From the NCBI GenBank assembly GCA_963829355.1, contig CAWHHZ010000032.1, positions 62,001 through 126,000 on the forward strand: a stretch of DNA of 64,000 nt, in the 5' to 3' direction. The notes below the pieces were generated by a model, which was given only the letters and a program-made list of their open reading frames with translations, searched no databases and had not been told where the DNA came from. The first letter of the stretch is position 1. Every line of letters begins with the position of its first letter. Positions 1 to 8,594 of the stretch are shown piece after piece. This DNA comes from CAWHHZ01 sp963829355 (GTDB lineage Bacteria; Acidobacteriota; Thermoanaerobaculia; Gp7-AA8; JAHWKK01). A program made the position numbers and the translations under genes.

Positions 1-1
1 C

Positions 2-892
<891 letters not shown>

Positions 893-898
893 GGATCG

Positions 899-930
899 GG
901 GGCCGGCGGAGACGCCGGCCCCGTCTTTGT
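899..930 (+). terminator. Rho-independent terminator after dnaK
   Basis: A perfect 10-bp GC stem (GGGGCCGGCG with CGCCGGCCCC, 899-908 and 913-922) closed by a GAGA loop is followed by a T-containing tract (GTCTTTGT). It sits 7 bases after the dnaK stop and should end dnaK transcripts, separating them from hspR. Confidence 0.85.
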
Positions 931-1012
931 CATCCTGAGCGCAGCGAAGGATCGCGTCGAAGCTTACCTCGAGTTGAAGATTCACGCGATCCTTCGCTGC
1001 GCTCAGGATGAC
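929..1012. repeat. GTCATCCTGAGC-family inverted repeat, copy A
   Basis: Two 29-bp arms (929-957 and 984-1012) are exact reverse complements around a 26-base spacer. The arm begins GTCATCCTGAGCGCAGCGAA and ends GGATCGCGT. The same arm sequence recurs, more or less degenerate, at about 2757, 11338, 28184, 44655 and 59681, always between genes. It carries no coding sequence and looks like a REP or MITE-type dispersed palindrome. It abuts the dnaK terminator. Confidence 0.9.
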
Positions 1013-1013
1013 A

Positions 1014-1120
1014 CGACTCGACGACTCAACGACTCAATGACCCATGACTCAATGACTCGATGACCCAATGACTCGACAACGACTCAACGACTCAATGACC
1101 CAATGACCCAATGACCCAAT
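1014..1120. repeat. Degenerate tandem array, unit near GACTCAATGACC
   Basis: About 107 bases of 7-9 bp units such as GACTCAAC, GACTCAATGACC and GACTCGAT, repeated head to tail with small variations. It fills the gap between inverted-repeat copy A and the hspR start. Comparable arrays with other units occur across the window. No open frame or known motif explains it. Confidence 0.85.
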
Positions 1121-1126
1121 AAAACC

Positions 1127-1549
1127 ATGACTGCTAAACGCCAGGGCTACGTCATGATCTCGATCGTGTCGGAGCGATACAACATTCACCCACAGACGCT
1201 CCGGTTGTACGAGCGCGAGGGATTGATTCTGCCTGAGAGGACGGGAGGCAACACCCGTCTGTACGGTCCGCGTGAGCTGAAACGTCTCGAGCTGATCCTT
1301 CGTCTCACGAGAGAACTGGGTGTGAACCTTGCGGGTGTGGAGGTGATCCTCAACCTGGTCAACCGGCTCGACGAAGAGTCGGAGATGGACGGGGAGCGGC
1401 TGCTCGATTTCATCCGCCGGGAAGTGCTCGACCGCCGGTATGGTGTCGAACGAAGGCAGGCGCTCGTGAAGGTCGAGCGAAGAGAGTTGCAGAGAGTCTT
1501 CCGCGAAAGTAGCATCGAAGAGAACTCAGATGAGGGCAAGGGATCATGA
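1127..1549 (+). CDS. hspR: MerR-family heat-shock repressor HspR
   Basis: This is a 140-residue MerR-type DNA-binding regulator. An N-terminal winged helix-turn-helix (about residues 18-46, with HPQTLRLYEREGLILPERT) is followed by a segment reading LGVNLAGVEVILNL, which is characteristic of HspR, the repressor of dnaK operons that senses free DnaK in other bacteria. No metal-binding cysteines or effector domain are present. Its location just after dnaK supports the call. Its 3' end overlaps the start of the sigma-factor gene by 20 bases, so the two are translationally coupled. ATG 1154, preceded by a better AGGG-type ribosome site, is an alternative start that would drop nine residues. Confidence 0.88.
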   Translation: MTAKRQGYVMISIVSERYNIHPQTLRLYEREGLILPERTGGNTRLYGPRELKRLELILRLTRELGVNLAGVEVILNLVNRLDEESEMDGERLLDFIRREVLDRRYGVERRQALVKVERRELQRVFRESSIEENSDEGKGS

Positions 1550-2705
1550 CGGATCGAATGATCTTCTCCGGCAGTACCTGCAGGAGATTGCGCAGAATCC
1601 TCGTCTGACGCCGGAGCGGGAGCGAGAGCTCGGCCGCATGATTCAGGAGAATGGCGACCCGAAAGCCGTCGACGAGCTCGTACGCTGTAATCTTCGGTTC
1701 GTCGTTTCGTATGCCAAGCGTTATCGCAACCCCCACGTCCAGTTTCTCGATCTGATCAACGAGGGGAACATCGGTCTCATCCAGGCCGCGAAGAAGTTCG
1801 ACCCTGAAAAGAACGTCAAGTTCATCACCTACGCCGTCTGGTGGATCCGACAGGCAATCCTTCAGGCTCTCTCCGATCAGAGCGGCTCGTTTCGTCTTCC
1901 CCCAAAACGCGCAAACCTGATGCATCGTCTCGAGAAGGCGATCTCGAAGGCGCTCAATGAGGACAATCATTTTCCGACTCCTGAGGAGCTCGCATCTCTT
2001 CTGGAGATCTCAGTCACCGAGGTCCACACATTGTTGCGAGCGTCACATGACAGCTACTCGCTCAGTGATGAAATCGACGGAGAGAGCCGGATCGAACTGG
2101 CCGATCTGATCGAGCAGACCAGCGTGCCCGCCGCGGACGTCGAAATGCACGATCAGGACGTCAGGGATCAGCTCCTCGAACGCTTTCAGATCCTGAAGCC
2201 TCGGGAGCGCATGATCCTCACTCTTCGCTTCGGCGTGAGCGACAACCTTCCGAAGCGAATCACCGAGATCGCCGAGTTCATCGAGAAGACTGAGGACGAA
2301 GTTCGGGAGAGCCTCGACCGTTCCATCCAGCAGCTCTGTGAGAGGCTCGAGATCAACGAGAGCGAGCTGAGTCATCTTCTTCTCTACACGAACCCGAATC
2401 CGAAAGCTTCGTGGACCTTCTGGGTCGCGGTGGGAGATCTCCCCGACTCGCTGATCCAGAAGATCGATTCTGAGCGCACGGCGTATCTCGAGAGCACGAA
2501 CCACGATGCGTCTCTCCAGCTCGAGCTCGACACACTGCCCGTCCTCGACAGGATCATCATCAAGCTTCGCTACGGCATCCTCGACGAAGAGCTCACGCTC
2601 CGGGACATCGGAGAGATGCTCGATCTGTCCCGCGAACGAGTGCGACAGATCGAAGCACGCGCGGAGACGAAGTGCCGGAGGGCCGGCCGGATCAGGGGGA
2701 AGTAG
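1530..2705 (+). CDS. Sigma-70 family RNA polymerase sigma factor with apparent duplicated region 4
   Basis: This 391-residue sigma factor is longer than a typical RpoH (about 285-300). In order it has region 1.2 (about residues 10-40), region 2 with the core-binding and -10 helices (47-117, including RFVVSYAKRY and TYAVWWIRQAI), region 3 (about 125-190), a first region-4-like block (about 213-275, LKPRERMILTLRFG) whose recognition helix is degenerate, a linker, and a second, canonical region 4 (331-391, LTLRDIGEMLDLSRERVRQ). Two region-4 units in one sigma are unusual. Overlap with hspR suggests a heat-shock or stress role, but no family symbol can be assigned safely. The start at 1530 keeps region 1.2 intact. 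Confidence 0.88.
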   Translation: MRARDHDGSNDLLRQYLQEIAQNPRLTPERERELGRMIQENGDPKAVDELVRCNLRFVVSYAKRYRNPHVQFLDLINEGNIGLIQAAKKFDPEKNVKFITYAVWWIRQAILQALSDQSGSFRLPPKRANLMHRLEKAISKALNEDNHFPTPEELASLLEISVTEVHTLLRASHDSYSLSDEIDGESRIELADLIEQTSVPAADVEMHDQDVRDQLLERFQILKPRERMILTLRFGVSDNLPKRITEIAEFIEKTEDEVRESLDRSIQQLCERLEINESELSHLLLYTNPNPKASWTFWVAVGDLPDSLIQKIDSERTAYLESTNHDASLQLELDTLPVLDRIIIKLRYGILDEELTLRDIGEMLDLSRERVRQIEARAETKCRRAGRIRGK

Positions 2706-2756
2706 GGGAGGCAGTCGACCAGTGGTCAGGGGTCAGTCGTCAGACCACGAAAAGCT

Positions 2757-3013
2757 GTCATCCTGAGCGCCAGCGAAGGATCGGGTACGTCCCGACTGTG
2801 GCGCTCTTTCCGCCCTGACAGTCGGACCGTACGCGATCCTTCGACCGTCCTCCGCTGCGCTCCGGCGGCTCAGGATGACATGCGTGGGTATTTTCAGGGC
2901 AGGGACGATCGGGTACGTCCCGACTGTGGTGTTCTTTCCGCCCTGACAGTCGGACCGTACGCGATCCTTCGACCGTCCTCCGCGCGCTCCGGCGGCTCAG
3001 GATGACATGCGTG
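2757..3013. repeat. Tandemly duplicated GTCATCCTGAGC-family element (copies B and C)
   Basis: The 2706-3077 gap holds no gene. A complete element of about 123 bp (2757-2879) runs from GTCATCCTGAGCGCC to CGGCTCAGGATGAC. Its inner and right parts are repeated about 128 bases downstream (about 2909-3013), including CGTCCCGACTGTGG and CAGTCGGACCGTACGCGATC. The inner sequence itself contains an inverted pair (GTACGTCCCGACTGT with CAGTCGGACCGTAC). A very similar inner segment occurs in the copy at 44655-44774. Confidence 0.85.
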
Positions 3014-3027
3014 CGACCTACAGCCAA

Positions 3028-3073
3028 CGACTATCTGATGACTGACGACTGTCGACTGATGACTGACGACTGC
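3028..3073. repeat. Degenerate tandem array, unit near GACTGACGACTG
   Basis: A short array of GACTGACGACTGTCGACTGAT-like units immediately follows the duplicated inverted-repeat element and runs up to the end of msrA. The same unit reappears at about 5600, 11580, 32580 and 50670-50860. Confidence 0.75.
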
Positions 3074-3077
3074 CTCT

Positions 3078-3569
3078 CTACTCCCTCAAAAAGTGGCAGT
3101 TGTAGCCCCAGGGGTAGCGTTGGAGGTAGTCCTGGTGCTCGGACTCGGCTTTCCAGAACGTTTTGGCGGGCACGATCTCGGTCACGACGGGACGCTCCCA
3201 TTTCCCCGATGCATCGACCTCCTGCTTCACGCGCTCGGCAATCTCGCGTTGCTCCTCGTCATGGTAGAAGATCGCCGAGCGGTACTGTGTGCCGCGATCA
3301 TTTCCCTGCTGGTTTGGTGTCGTCGGGTCGTGAAGTCTGAAGAAGTATCGGAGGATCTCCTCGAAAGAGATCGTGTCCGGGTCGAACTCGATCTGGAGCG
3401 ACTCGGCGTGACCAGTCCGTCCTGTTTTCACGTCGTTGTACGTCGGATTGTCGAGATCGCCGCCGGTGTAGCCGACGGTGGTATCGGACACACCGTCGAG
3501 CTTCCGGATCAGTTCTTCCACGCCCCAGAAACAACCGCCGGCAAGTGTCGCCGTTGCGCTGTTACTCAT
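3078..3569 (-). CDS. msrA: Peptide-methionine (S)-S-oxide reductase MsrA
   Basis: This is a cytosolic enzyme that reduces the S epimer of methionine sulfoxide in oxidised proteins, using thioredoxin. The 163-residue protein has the catalytic GCFWG motif at residues 12-16 (Cys13 nucleophile), a conserved YTGG segment, the HDPTT motif, and a second cysteine near the C-terminus (about Cys158) suited to act as the resolving residue. There is no signal peptide, unlike its partner. The start overlaps the end of msrB by 8 bases, so the two are a translationally coupled operon on the minus strand, msrB first. Confidence 0.96.
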   Translation of the reverse strand: MSNSATATLAGGCFWGVEELIRKLDGVSDTTVGYTGGDLDNPTYNDVKTGRTGHAESLQIEFDPDTISFEEILRYFFRLHDPTTPNQQGNDRGTQYRSAIFYHDEEQREIAERVKQEVDASGKWERPVVTEIVPAKTFWKAESEHQDYLQRYPWGYNCHFLRE

Positions 3570-4140
3570 TGGTCTTTCTCACTTTCGAATTACCTTGACG
3601 GAAGAGACTCACGTATTCGCCGTAACCCTCTTGCTCGAGATCCTCGAGCGGTACGAAGCGGAGTGCAGCGGAGTTGAGGCAATAGCGCAGGCCAGTCGGA
3701 GGTGGCCCATCATCGAAGACATGGCCGAGGTGCGAGTCTCCCCATCGGGAGCGGACCTCGGTGCGGGGGAAGACGAGCTTGTAGTCCTTCTTCTCCACGA
3801 CGTTCTCGGGCTCGAGCGGTTTTGTGAACGATGGCCAGCCGGTACCCGACTTGTACTTGTCGAGAGAGCTGAACAGTGGTTCTCCCGTGACGACATCGAC
3901 GTAGATCCCGGGCTTCTTGTTGTCCCAGTACTCGTTGCGAAACGCGGTCTCGGTGCCAGCCTTCTGGGTCACCTGGTACTGGAGCGCGGTCAGGCGCTCA
4001 CGAATCTCGGTGTCGGACGGCTTGACGTACTTGCCGTCGGGCGAACGCAAAGTTTCAGTCTCGGCCGTCGCCGGTTGCGCGCACCCGATCGCGCTGAGTG
4101 CCGCCAGCATGGCCACAGAAGCTGCTGTTTTCAGTTTCAT
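3562..4140 (-). CDS. msrB: Peptide-methionine (R)-S-oxide reductase MsrB, probable lipoprotein
   Basis: This enzyme reduces the R epimer of methionine sulfoxide. The 192-residue protein begins with a signal peptide ending in a lipobox-like LSAIGC (Cys20), so it is probably anchored in the periplasm. The MsrB fold is clear from SGTGWPSF, HLGHVFDDGP and the catalytic RYCLNSAALRF (Cys154). The two CxxC zinc-binding pairs of many MsrB proteins are missing: the usual YVCVVCG position reads YVDVVTG. Apart from the lipobox, Cys154 is the only cysteine, so no resolving cysteine is present. A good ribosome site (AAGGAG) precedes the ATG. It is first in the msrB-msrA operon. Confidence 0.94.
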   Translation of the reverse strand: MKLKTAASVAMLAALSAIGCAQPATAETETLRSPDGKYVKPSDTEIRERLTALQYQVTQKAGTETAFRNEYWDNKKPGIYVDVVTGEPLFSSLDKYKSGTGWPSFTKPLEPENVVEKKDYKLVFPRTEVRSRWGDSHLGHVFDDGPPPTGLRYCLNSAALRFVPLEDLEQEGYGEYVSLFRQGNSKVRKTNE

Positions 4141-4456
4141 CGTCTGGACTCCTTTCGGTCGAGAGCGTCAATCCTTCGAGGTCATTCATAACAGGCGCTC
4201 CGGGGACAGAGTTCCCGTGATCGGGAGCGAAGATCACGAGAGCGTCACGTTTTGAGCACAAGTGTGTACGCGATTGCTCGCTTCGAGCCGTTCTCGATCA
4301 ACAAGCTGTCATTCCAAAGCGAAGGGAGGAATCTGGCGCTCCGAAATGACTGGCGACGGTTCTTTGCAACGATTTGTTGTGCTCCAGCTCCCACGCGGGG
4401 AATCGCAATCGGGGGCTCGCCGTTCTCATCAGTGCCGGTACCCGGAGAGGATCTAC
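4141..4456. other. Divergent intergenic region with partial GTCATTCC-family repeat
   Basis: This 316-base gap separates the divergent msrB and the secreted-protein gene at 4457, so it should hold both promoters, though no strong -35/-10 pair stands out. A partial copy of the second repeat family (GTCATTCCAAAGCGAAGG followed by GAGGAATCTGGC, about 4308-4337) lies inside it. No gene is visible. Confidence 0.5.
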
Positions 4457-5419
4457 ATGACCGTTTCCAGGTACATTGTTTCAACTGTCGTCGCAGTCGC
4501 ACTCTGCTTTCCTGCAGCCGCACAGATCAACGATACCTTTGTCGTTCCGGTGGTCGGACTGACCGCTGGCGCCGGCTCCACCACGTGGACCTCGTCTGTC
4601 TACGTCTTCAATCCGCAGCCTTACACGCTCAACGTGTCGGTGACTTTCCTCCCGCGTTTCGGCGAGATCGGCGAAGAGCTGCTTCTCGAGATTCCGGCAA
4701 ATGCGACCGGAGTCACGAGTAACGTGCTCGGCGAGTGGTTCGAGACCAGTGGTGCCGGTTCTCTCCTGTTCGCCACATTTCCCGAGGACAATCCCGGAGT
4801 CGAGGACAGCGTAGTCGCGCGATCGTTCCTTGTGAGAAGCCGGGCGTTCAATACTGGTGGCAGCGGAGGAACCTACGGGCAAGGCATTCCCGGAACGTAT
4901 GTCGCGCTGCTCGACGATGGGATCAGCTCGATCGTGGAGGGAGTCCGGAATTCGGGAACGCCTGGGATCAGCGGATTCCGTACGAACGTCGGAGCGGTCA
5001 ATCTCGGAGACGAGACCGCATGGCTCCTCGTCGTCGCCTACGACGAGTTCGGAAACGTCGTCGACGATTCTCTGAACCATCCGAAGGAGTTTCCGGTGCA
5101 TCCATATGCCTTCGATCAAAGCCCGCTGCCGTTTGCGGGGACGAACCTCACTCTGGAGTTCTTTCTCGATGATCCATCGGGCGAGGCTGCCGTGTTCCCA
5201 TACGTCTCGATCGTCGACAACCGATCAGGCGATGCGACCTACGTCGAGCCGCGGCTCCTCGCCACCGGAGACATTCTCTACAAGGGCGGAATCGCGATGA
5301 AAGGTGCATTCCTTCAGGCGCCGGAGAGTCGCTACCTGGATCTCGATCGCGCCCGCACCGTGCGGGAGCGAGCAGTCCGGATCGGCCACGTCCGTGATGG
5401 CAAGCTGGAAAAGATGTAA
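4457..5419 (+). CDS. Secreted protein of unknown function
   Basis: This is a 320-residue protein with a clear signal peptide (hydrophobic core IVSTVVAVALCF, cleavage near AAAQ at residues 20-23). The rest is rich in beta-strand-like segments (VPVVGLTAGAGSTTWTSSVY, then VYVFNPQP), without cysteines or recognisable catalytic motifs. I know no function; similar VP-G-G-TTW-openings occur in secreted proteins of uncertain role. The start at 4457 is chosen because it gives the signal peptide and has a GGAGAGG ribosome site 6 bases upstream; the frame is open further upstream but that part has no protein-like composition. It stands alone, divergent from msrB. Confidence 0.75.
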   Translation: MTVSRYIVSTVVAVALCFPAAAQINDTFVVPVVGLTAGAGSTTWTSSVYVFNPQPYTLNVSVTFLPRFGEIGEELLLEIPANATGVTSNVLGEWFETSGAGSLLFATFPEDNPGVEDSVVARSFLVRSRAFNTGGSGGTYGQGIPGTYVALLDDGISSIVEGVRNSGTPGISGFRTNVGAVNLGDETAWLLVVAYDEFGNVVDDSLNHPKEFPVHPYAFDQSPLPFAGTNLTLEFFLDDPSGEAAVFPYVSIVDNRSGDATYVEPRLLATGDILYKGGIAMKGAFLQAPESRYLDLDRARTVRERAVRIGHVRDGKLEKM

Positions 5420-5539
5420 GGGAGCGTGGGGCGCGCGCCAGTGTGGGTCGCGCGTCCCGCGCGATGTGTCCCGGTGTCCCCGCCGGGACACTAATCTTAC
5501 CGAGAAACCAGCGGCCCTGCCCAACGACTAATGCCAACA

Positions 5540-5612
5540 CCAACGACGCAACGACTCAATGACTCAATGACTCAACGACTCAACGACTCGACGACTGACG
5601 ACTGACGACTGA
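5540..5612. repeat. Degenerate tandem array GACTCAAT to GACTGAC
   Basis: Repeated GACTCAATGACTCAACGACTC units grade into GACGACTGACGACTGACG in the gap between two convergent genes. It combines the two unit types seen separately at 1014-1120 and 3028-3073, which suggests they are related. Confidence 0.8.
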
Positions 5613-5618
5613 AGTCTG

Positions 5619-7508
5619 CTACTCAAACACCTGTCCCGTTTCGGTGGCAGGGCTGATGATGCGCCTCCAGATGGAGCGCCCCCAGTCATTGCGCTCGAGC
5701 CAGCTGATGAGCCGTTCCGCGGGAAGGGGTGGTGTGAAGCAGTAGCCCTGCGCGACATCGCAACCTAGGTCGTAGAGGATGCGGCAGGTTTCATCGTCCG
5801 CGACACCTTCGGCAACGACCTGACGGCCGAGGCTGTGTCCCAGATCGATCAGTGTTCGCACGATAGCGGCGTCTCCCTCGCTCGTCCTCATCCCCATGAC
5901 GAACGATTTGTCGATTTTGATCTCGTCGACCGGAAGTTGCCGGAGGTGCGTGAGCGAGGAGTAGCCGGTGCCGAAGTCGTCGAGGGAGAGGCGGATCCCG
6001 AGCGACTGCAGCAATGAGAGGATCGCGAGCGCCTGTGGCGGGTCGTCGAGCACGCTGCTCTCGGTGATCTCGATCTTGAGCTGGCTCGGCTCGAGCCCGA
6101 AATGCTGCAACTTCTGGAAGATTTTCTGTGGCAGGACGTGCTCGTGAAAGCTCTTGCCGGAGATATTGATCGCAACCGGGATCAGATAGTCGCGTTCTTT
6201 CCAGTCCCTGCATTGAGCCAGCGCAGAGTCGATTGCCCACTCCGTGAGATTTCCGATCAGCCCGGTTCGCTCGGCGAGTGGTATGAACAGGTCGGGGAGA
6301 ACCATTCCATCCCAGTTGTTCCAGCGCGCGAGCGCCTCGACGCCCATCACGGTTCCGCTCCGCAGGTGGATCTTGGGCTGATAGTAGAGCTCCATCATGC
6401 CGCTCTCGATCGCCTGTCGCAGTTCCACCCCGAGTGAGAGAGCCTGAGGGTCCACGTTTTCGAGATCGGCCGTGAATACGCTGAAACCGATTCCTTCACG
6501 TTTTGCCTTGTACATTGACGCGTCGGCGCGCCGGAGAAGCGTGGTCGCGTCCTCCCCATGCTCCGGATACAGGGCAATGCCGATGCTCGTGCCGACTTCG
6601 AATCGCTGGTCCTCGATCTCGAAGGGGTACTGCAGAGCATTGATCATGCGACGGGCTGTCCGCACGGTCTCTCCGGTATCGCTGATCGCGGGCAATACCA
6701 GCGAAAACTCGTCTCCACCCATTCGGGCGACCGTCTGGCCACTTCGTATTTCGTCGAGGAGCCGTTCAGCCACCTGTTGGAGGAGCTTGTCTCCGTAGTG
6801 GTGGCCGAAGGTGTCGTTGACCTCCTTGAAGCGATCGAGATCCATGACGAGCAACCCCACCAGCTCGTTCTCGGTCTTCGCCCGTTCAATTGCTTCTTCG
6901 AGTTTCTTGAGAAGAAGGGCCCGGTTCGGCAGCCCCGTCAGCACATCGTGAAGTGCCTGGTGCTCGAGTGAGGCAATCTGGGCCTTCTGTTCTGTGACGT
7001 CTCGCAGATAAGCCACCCAGAGGTCGACCTGCTCACCTTTTCCGTGTATCGGAACCATGATGAGTCGGAGCGTGTACCGGGTCCCGTTCTGCCGGAGGGC
7101 TGAAGCTTCCCCCTCGAAGGACCTGCGCTGGCAGAGGGGGTGGAGGAGTGCGTCTCTGACTGCCTGATCGCTCTCGGCGATTCCGAATATCTCGAGCTCG
7201 CGCCCCAGCACGCGGTCCTCCCGCTTTCCGGTAATGCGACAGAAGGTCGAATTGACGAACCGTATCCTCGGAGGTTCGGTCTCATCGGGGGGAGCGATGA
7301 TGACGACTCCATCGACTGAATTGTCGAGTGCCATCTGCACCATCGCCTGATACTCACTCGCGATCGCATCTTCGATCTGCGACGCGTCGATCTCGACCGT
7401 ACCGCGGTCCACCCATGACTGCGCTGTCGGGCTCTGCGGATAGTGGAGGAGGTCCCGCAGGTCCTTCGGAATCTCCGGGACCTTCGGGATGAATGGATCG
7501 TCAGTCAC
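5619..7508 (-). CDS. PAS-GGDEF-EAL cyclic-di-GMP signalling protein
   Basis: This is a 629-residue cytosolic protein with no membrane segment. A PAS domain (about residues 50-175) is followed by a GGDEF diguanylate cyclase domain (about 185-345, intact MGGDEF at 263-268) and an EAL phosphodiesterase domain (about 360-610, EAL at 391-393, with the metal-site DDFGTGYSSL segment). No RxxD inhibitory site precedes GGDEF, so product inhibition may be absent. The protein could make or degrade c-di-GMP; with both motifs intact the net activity cannot be read from sequence. It stands alone, convergent with the secreted-protein gene. Confidence 0.93.
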   Translation of the reverse strand: MTDDPFIPKVPEIPKDLRDLLHYPQSPTAQSWVDRGTVEIDASQIEDAIASEYQAMVQMALDNSVDGVVIIAPPDETEPPRIRFVNSTFCRITGKREDRVLGRELEIFGIAESDQAVRDALLHPLCQRRSFEGEASALRQNGTRYTLRLIMVPIHGKGEQVDLWVAYLRDVTEQKAQIASLEHQALHDVLTGLPNRALLLKKLEEAIERAKTENELVGLLVMDLDRFKEVNDTFGHHYGDKLLQQVAERLLDEIRSGQTVARMGGDEFSLVLPAISDTGETVRTARRMINALQYPFEIEDQRFEVGTSIGIALYPEHGEDATTLLRRADASMYKAKREGIGFSVFTADLENVDPQALSLGVELRQAIESGMMELYYQPKIHLRSGTVMGVEALARWNNWDGMVLPDLFIPLAERTGLIGNLTEWAIDSALAQCRDWKERDYLIPVAINISGKSFHEHVLPQKIFQKLQHFGLEPSQLKIEITESSVLDDPPQALAILSLLQSLGIRLSLDDFGTGYSSLTHLRQLPVDEIKIDKSFVMGMRTSEGDAAIVRTLIDLGHSLGRQVVAEGVADDETCRILYDLGCDVAQGYCFTPPLPAERLISWLERNDWGRSIWRRIISPATETGQVFE

Positions 7509-7700
7509 TACACTAGTCTATCGCGGGTCCGGGCCGGTGGGAACGGGCCTCACCATCTTGGAGATATGCGCTTTCGCACAACTTGCAGTCAGAGTTCGTT
7601 GCAGCGTGGAACGGGGCGGTTTGAACAGGTGGGATGACTTGGGACAAGGGTCCCCTGACCGCCTACGGCAGAGAGCAGGTGCGCGAACGACAGCCTTGTT

Positions 7701-8060
7701 CTATCCTGCTGCGGTCTCGCTCGAGTCGAAGCTGGCGAGCGCCTCTTCTTCCGTGTCGTAGATCTGGAAGAGTGGCAGCAACATGGAGAGCTGCAACGTG
7801 TGCCGGACTCGCTCCTGAGGACGGAGGAGTTTGAGATCGGCTTCGAAGGTCTTGGCGACCTTGAAGCTCTGCACGAGCTCACCGAGACCGCTGCTGTCGA
7901 TGTATTCGATCTGGGTAAGGTTGAGCAGAATCTTCCGGCAACCCTCGGCGAGGAGATCATCCACAGTCCGCGAGAGCGCCAGCTCATCATCTCCGAGCGC
8001 CAGGCGCCCCTCGAAATCAACGACACGGACATCTCCGACGGTTCTTACATTCACGTTCAT
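7701..8060 (-). CDS. STAS-domain anti-sigma factor antagonist-like protein
   Basis: This is a protein of about 119 residues made of a single STAS domain. The segment IEYIDSSGLGELV carries the serine that is phosphorylated in SpoIIAA-type antagonists. In that family the unphosphorylated form binds a partner-switching kinase. No kinase or PP2C gene is adjacent; the nearest candidate phosphatase is the FHA-GAF-PP2C protein at 28351. I chose the start at 8060 because the domain begins there (NVNVRTVGDVRVVDFEGRL); upstream codons up to 8120 encode a low-complexity stretch made by a short GAAGAGGGAAGGGT repeat. Confidence 0.88.
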   Translation of the reverse strand: MNVNVRTVGDVRVVDFEGRLALGDDELALSRTVDDLLAEGCRKILLNLTQIEYIDSSGLGELVQSFKVAKTFEADLKLLRPQERVRHTLQLSMLLPLFQIYDTEEEALASFDSSETAAG

Positions 8061-8159
8061 ATTGGGCGCATCATACCGTGTGAAGAGGGAAGGGTGAAGA
8101 GGGAAATGTTCGACGTTCAAAGCTCAGATGACGAGCCCCACAGACTGCGGCTCAAAAGA

Positions 8160-8594
8160 CTAATCGCCAGGGGAGAGATCGAGAATGATTTTCCATGTGC
8201 CGTCCGACTGGCGCTTCCAGGTCGAGACGAAGTGTCCGACCGTCTCGCCGGCAGGGTTGAACACTGGCCCGGTCGTTCCTCCGATGGTTCCATCGTCCAG
8301 CACGTGTACCCGAGCCGGTTTCCAGGAGAAAGGGGCGTCAGGGCCGTCGAAGAAGGGACGCCAGCCCTCGACGATCGCCTCTCGTCCTCGCAGGAGATTT
8401 CGGGGCGAGCTGAAGATCGCATCCTCTGCGAGGAAGCTCGAGAAAGCCTCGAGGTCACGATCCGCCATCGTGGCTGCAAAGGCTGTCTCCGTCGCTCTCA
8501 GGGAGTCTTCCAGAGCAGCAGGATCGTGAGCGCTGGCGGGAAGAGTCATCGTGATCAAAACTATCGCTGCACATATTCGGAGCATGTCATCCAT
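8160..8594 (-). CDS. Secreted NTF2/SnoaL-like protein (DUF4440 type)
   Basis: A 144-residue protein with a signal peptide (hydrophobic IVLITMTLPASAHD) and a cone-fold domain of the NTF2/SnoaL superfamily: an N-terminal helix pair (ETAFAATMADRDLEAFSSFL), then FLAEDAIF, RGREAIVEGWRPFF and a C-terminal strand set with WKRQSDGTWKI. Such domains are found in ketosteroid isomerases and in many proteins of unknown activity, so no reaction is assigned. Its start overlaps the end of the upstream esterase gene by 8 bases, which indicates one transcript. Confidence 0.82.
   Translation of the reverse strand: MDDMLRICAAIVLITMTLPASAHDPAALEDSLRATETAFAATMADRDLEAFSSFLAEDAIFSSPRNLLRGREAIVEGWRPFFDGPDAPFSWKPARVHVLDDGTIGGTTGPVFNPAGETVGHFVSTWKRQSDGTWKIILDLSPGD

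Noticed and set aside
1014..1120. ACTCAA repeats upstream of hspR as HspR operator half-sites
   Set aside because: HspR operators are inverted CTTGAGT/ACTCAAG pairs at set spacing; here the hexamer is only part of a direct tandem array that continues in unrelated gaps.
4262..4456. 65 extra N-terminal codons of the secreted protein
   Set aside because: They overlap a GTCATTCC repeat fragment and lack protein-like composition, while ATG 4457 has a ribosome site and starts a signal peptide.
7509..7700. Possible small RNA or gene between the GGDEF-EAL and STAS genes
   Set aside because: Only a weak hairpin (GGGCCGGTGGGAACGGGCC) is visible; no promoter or conserved RNA motif was recognised.
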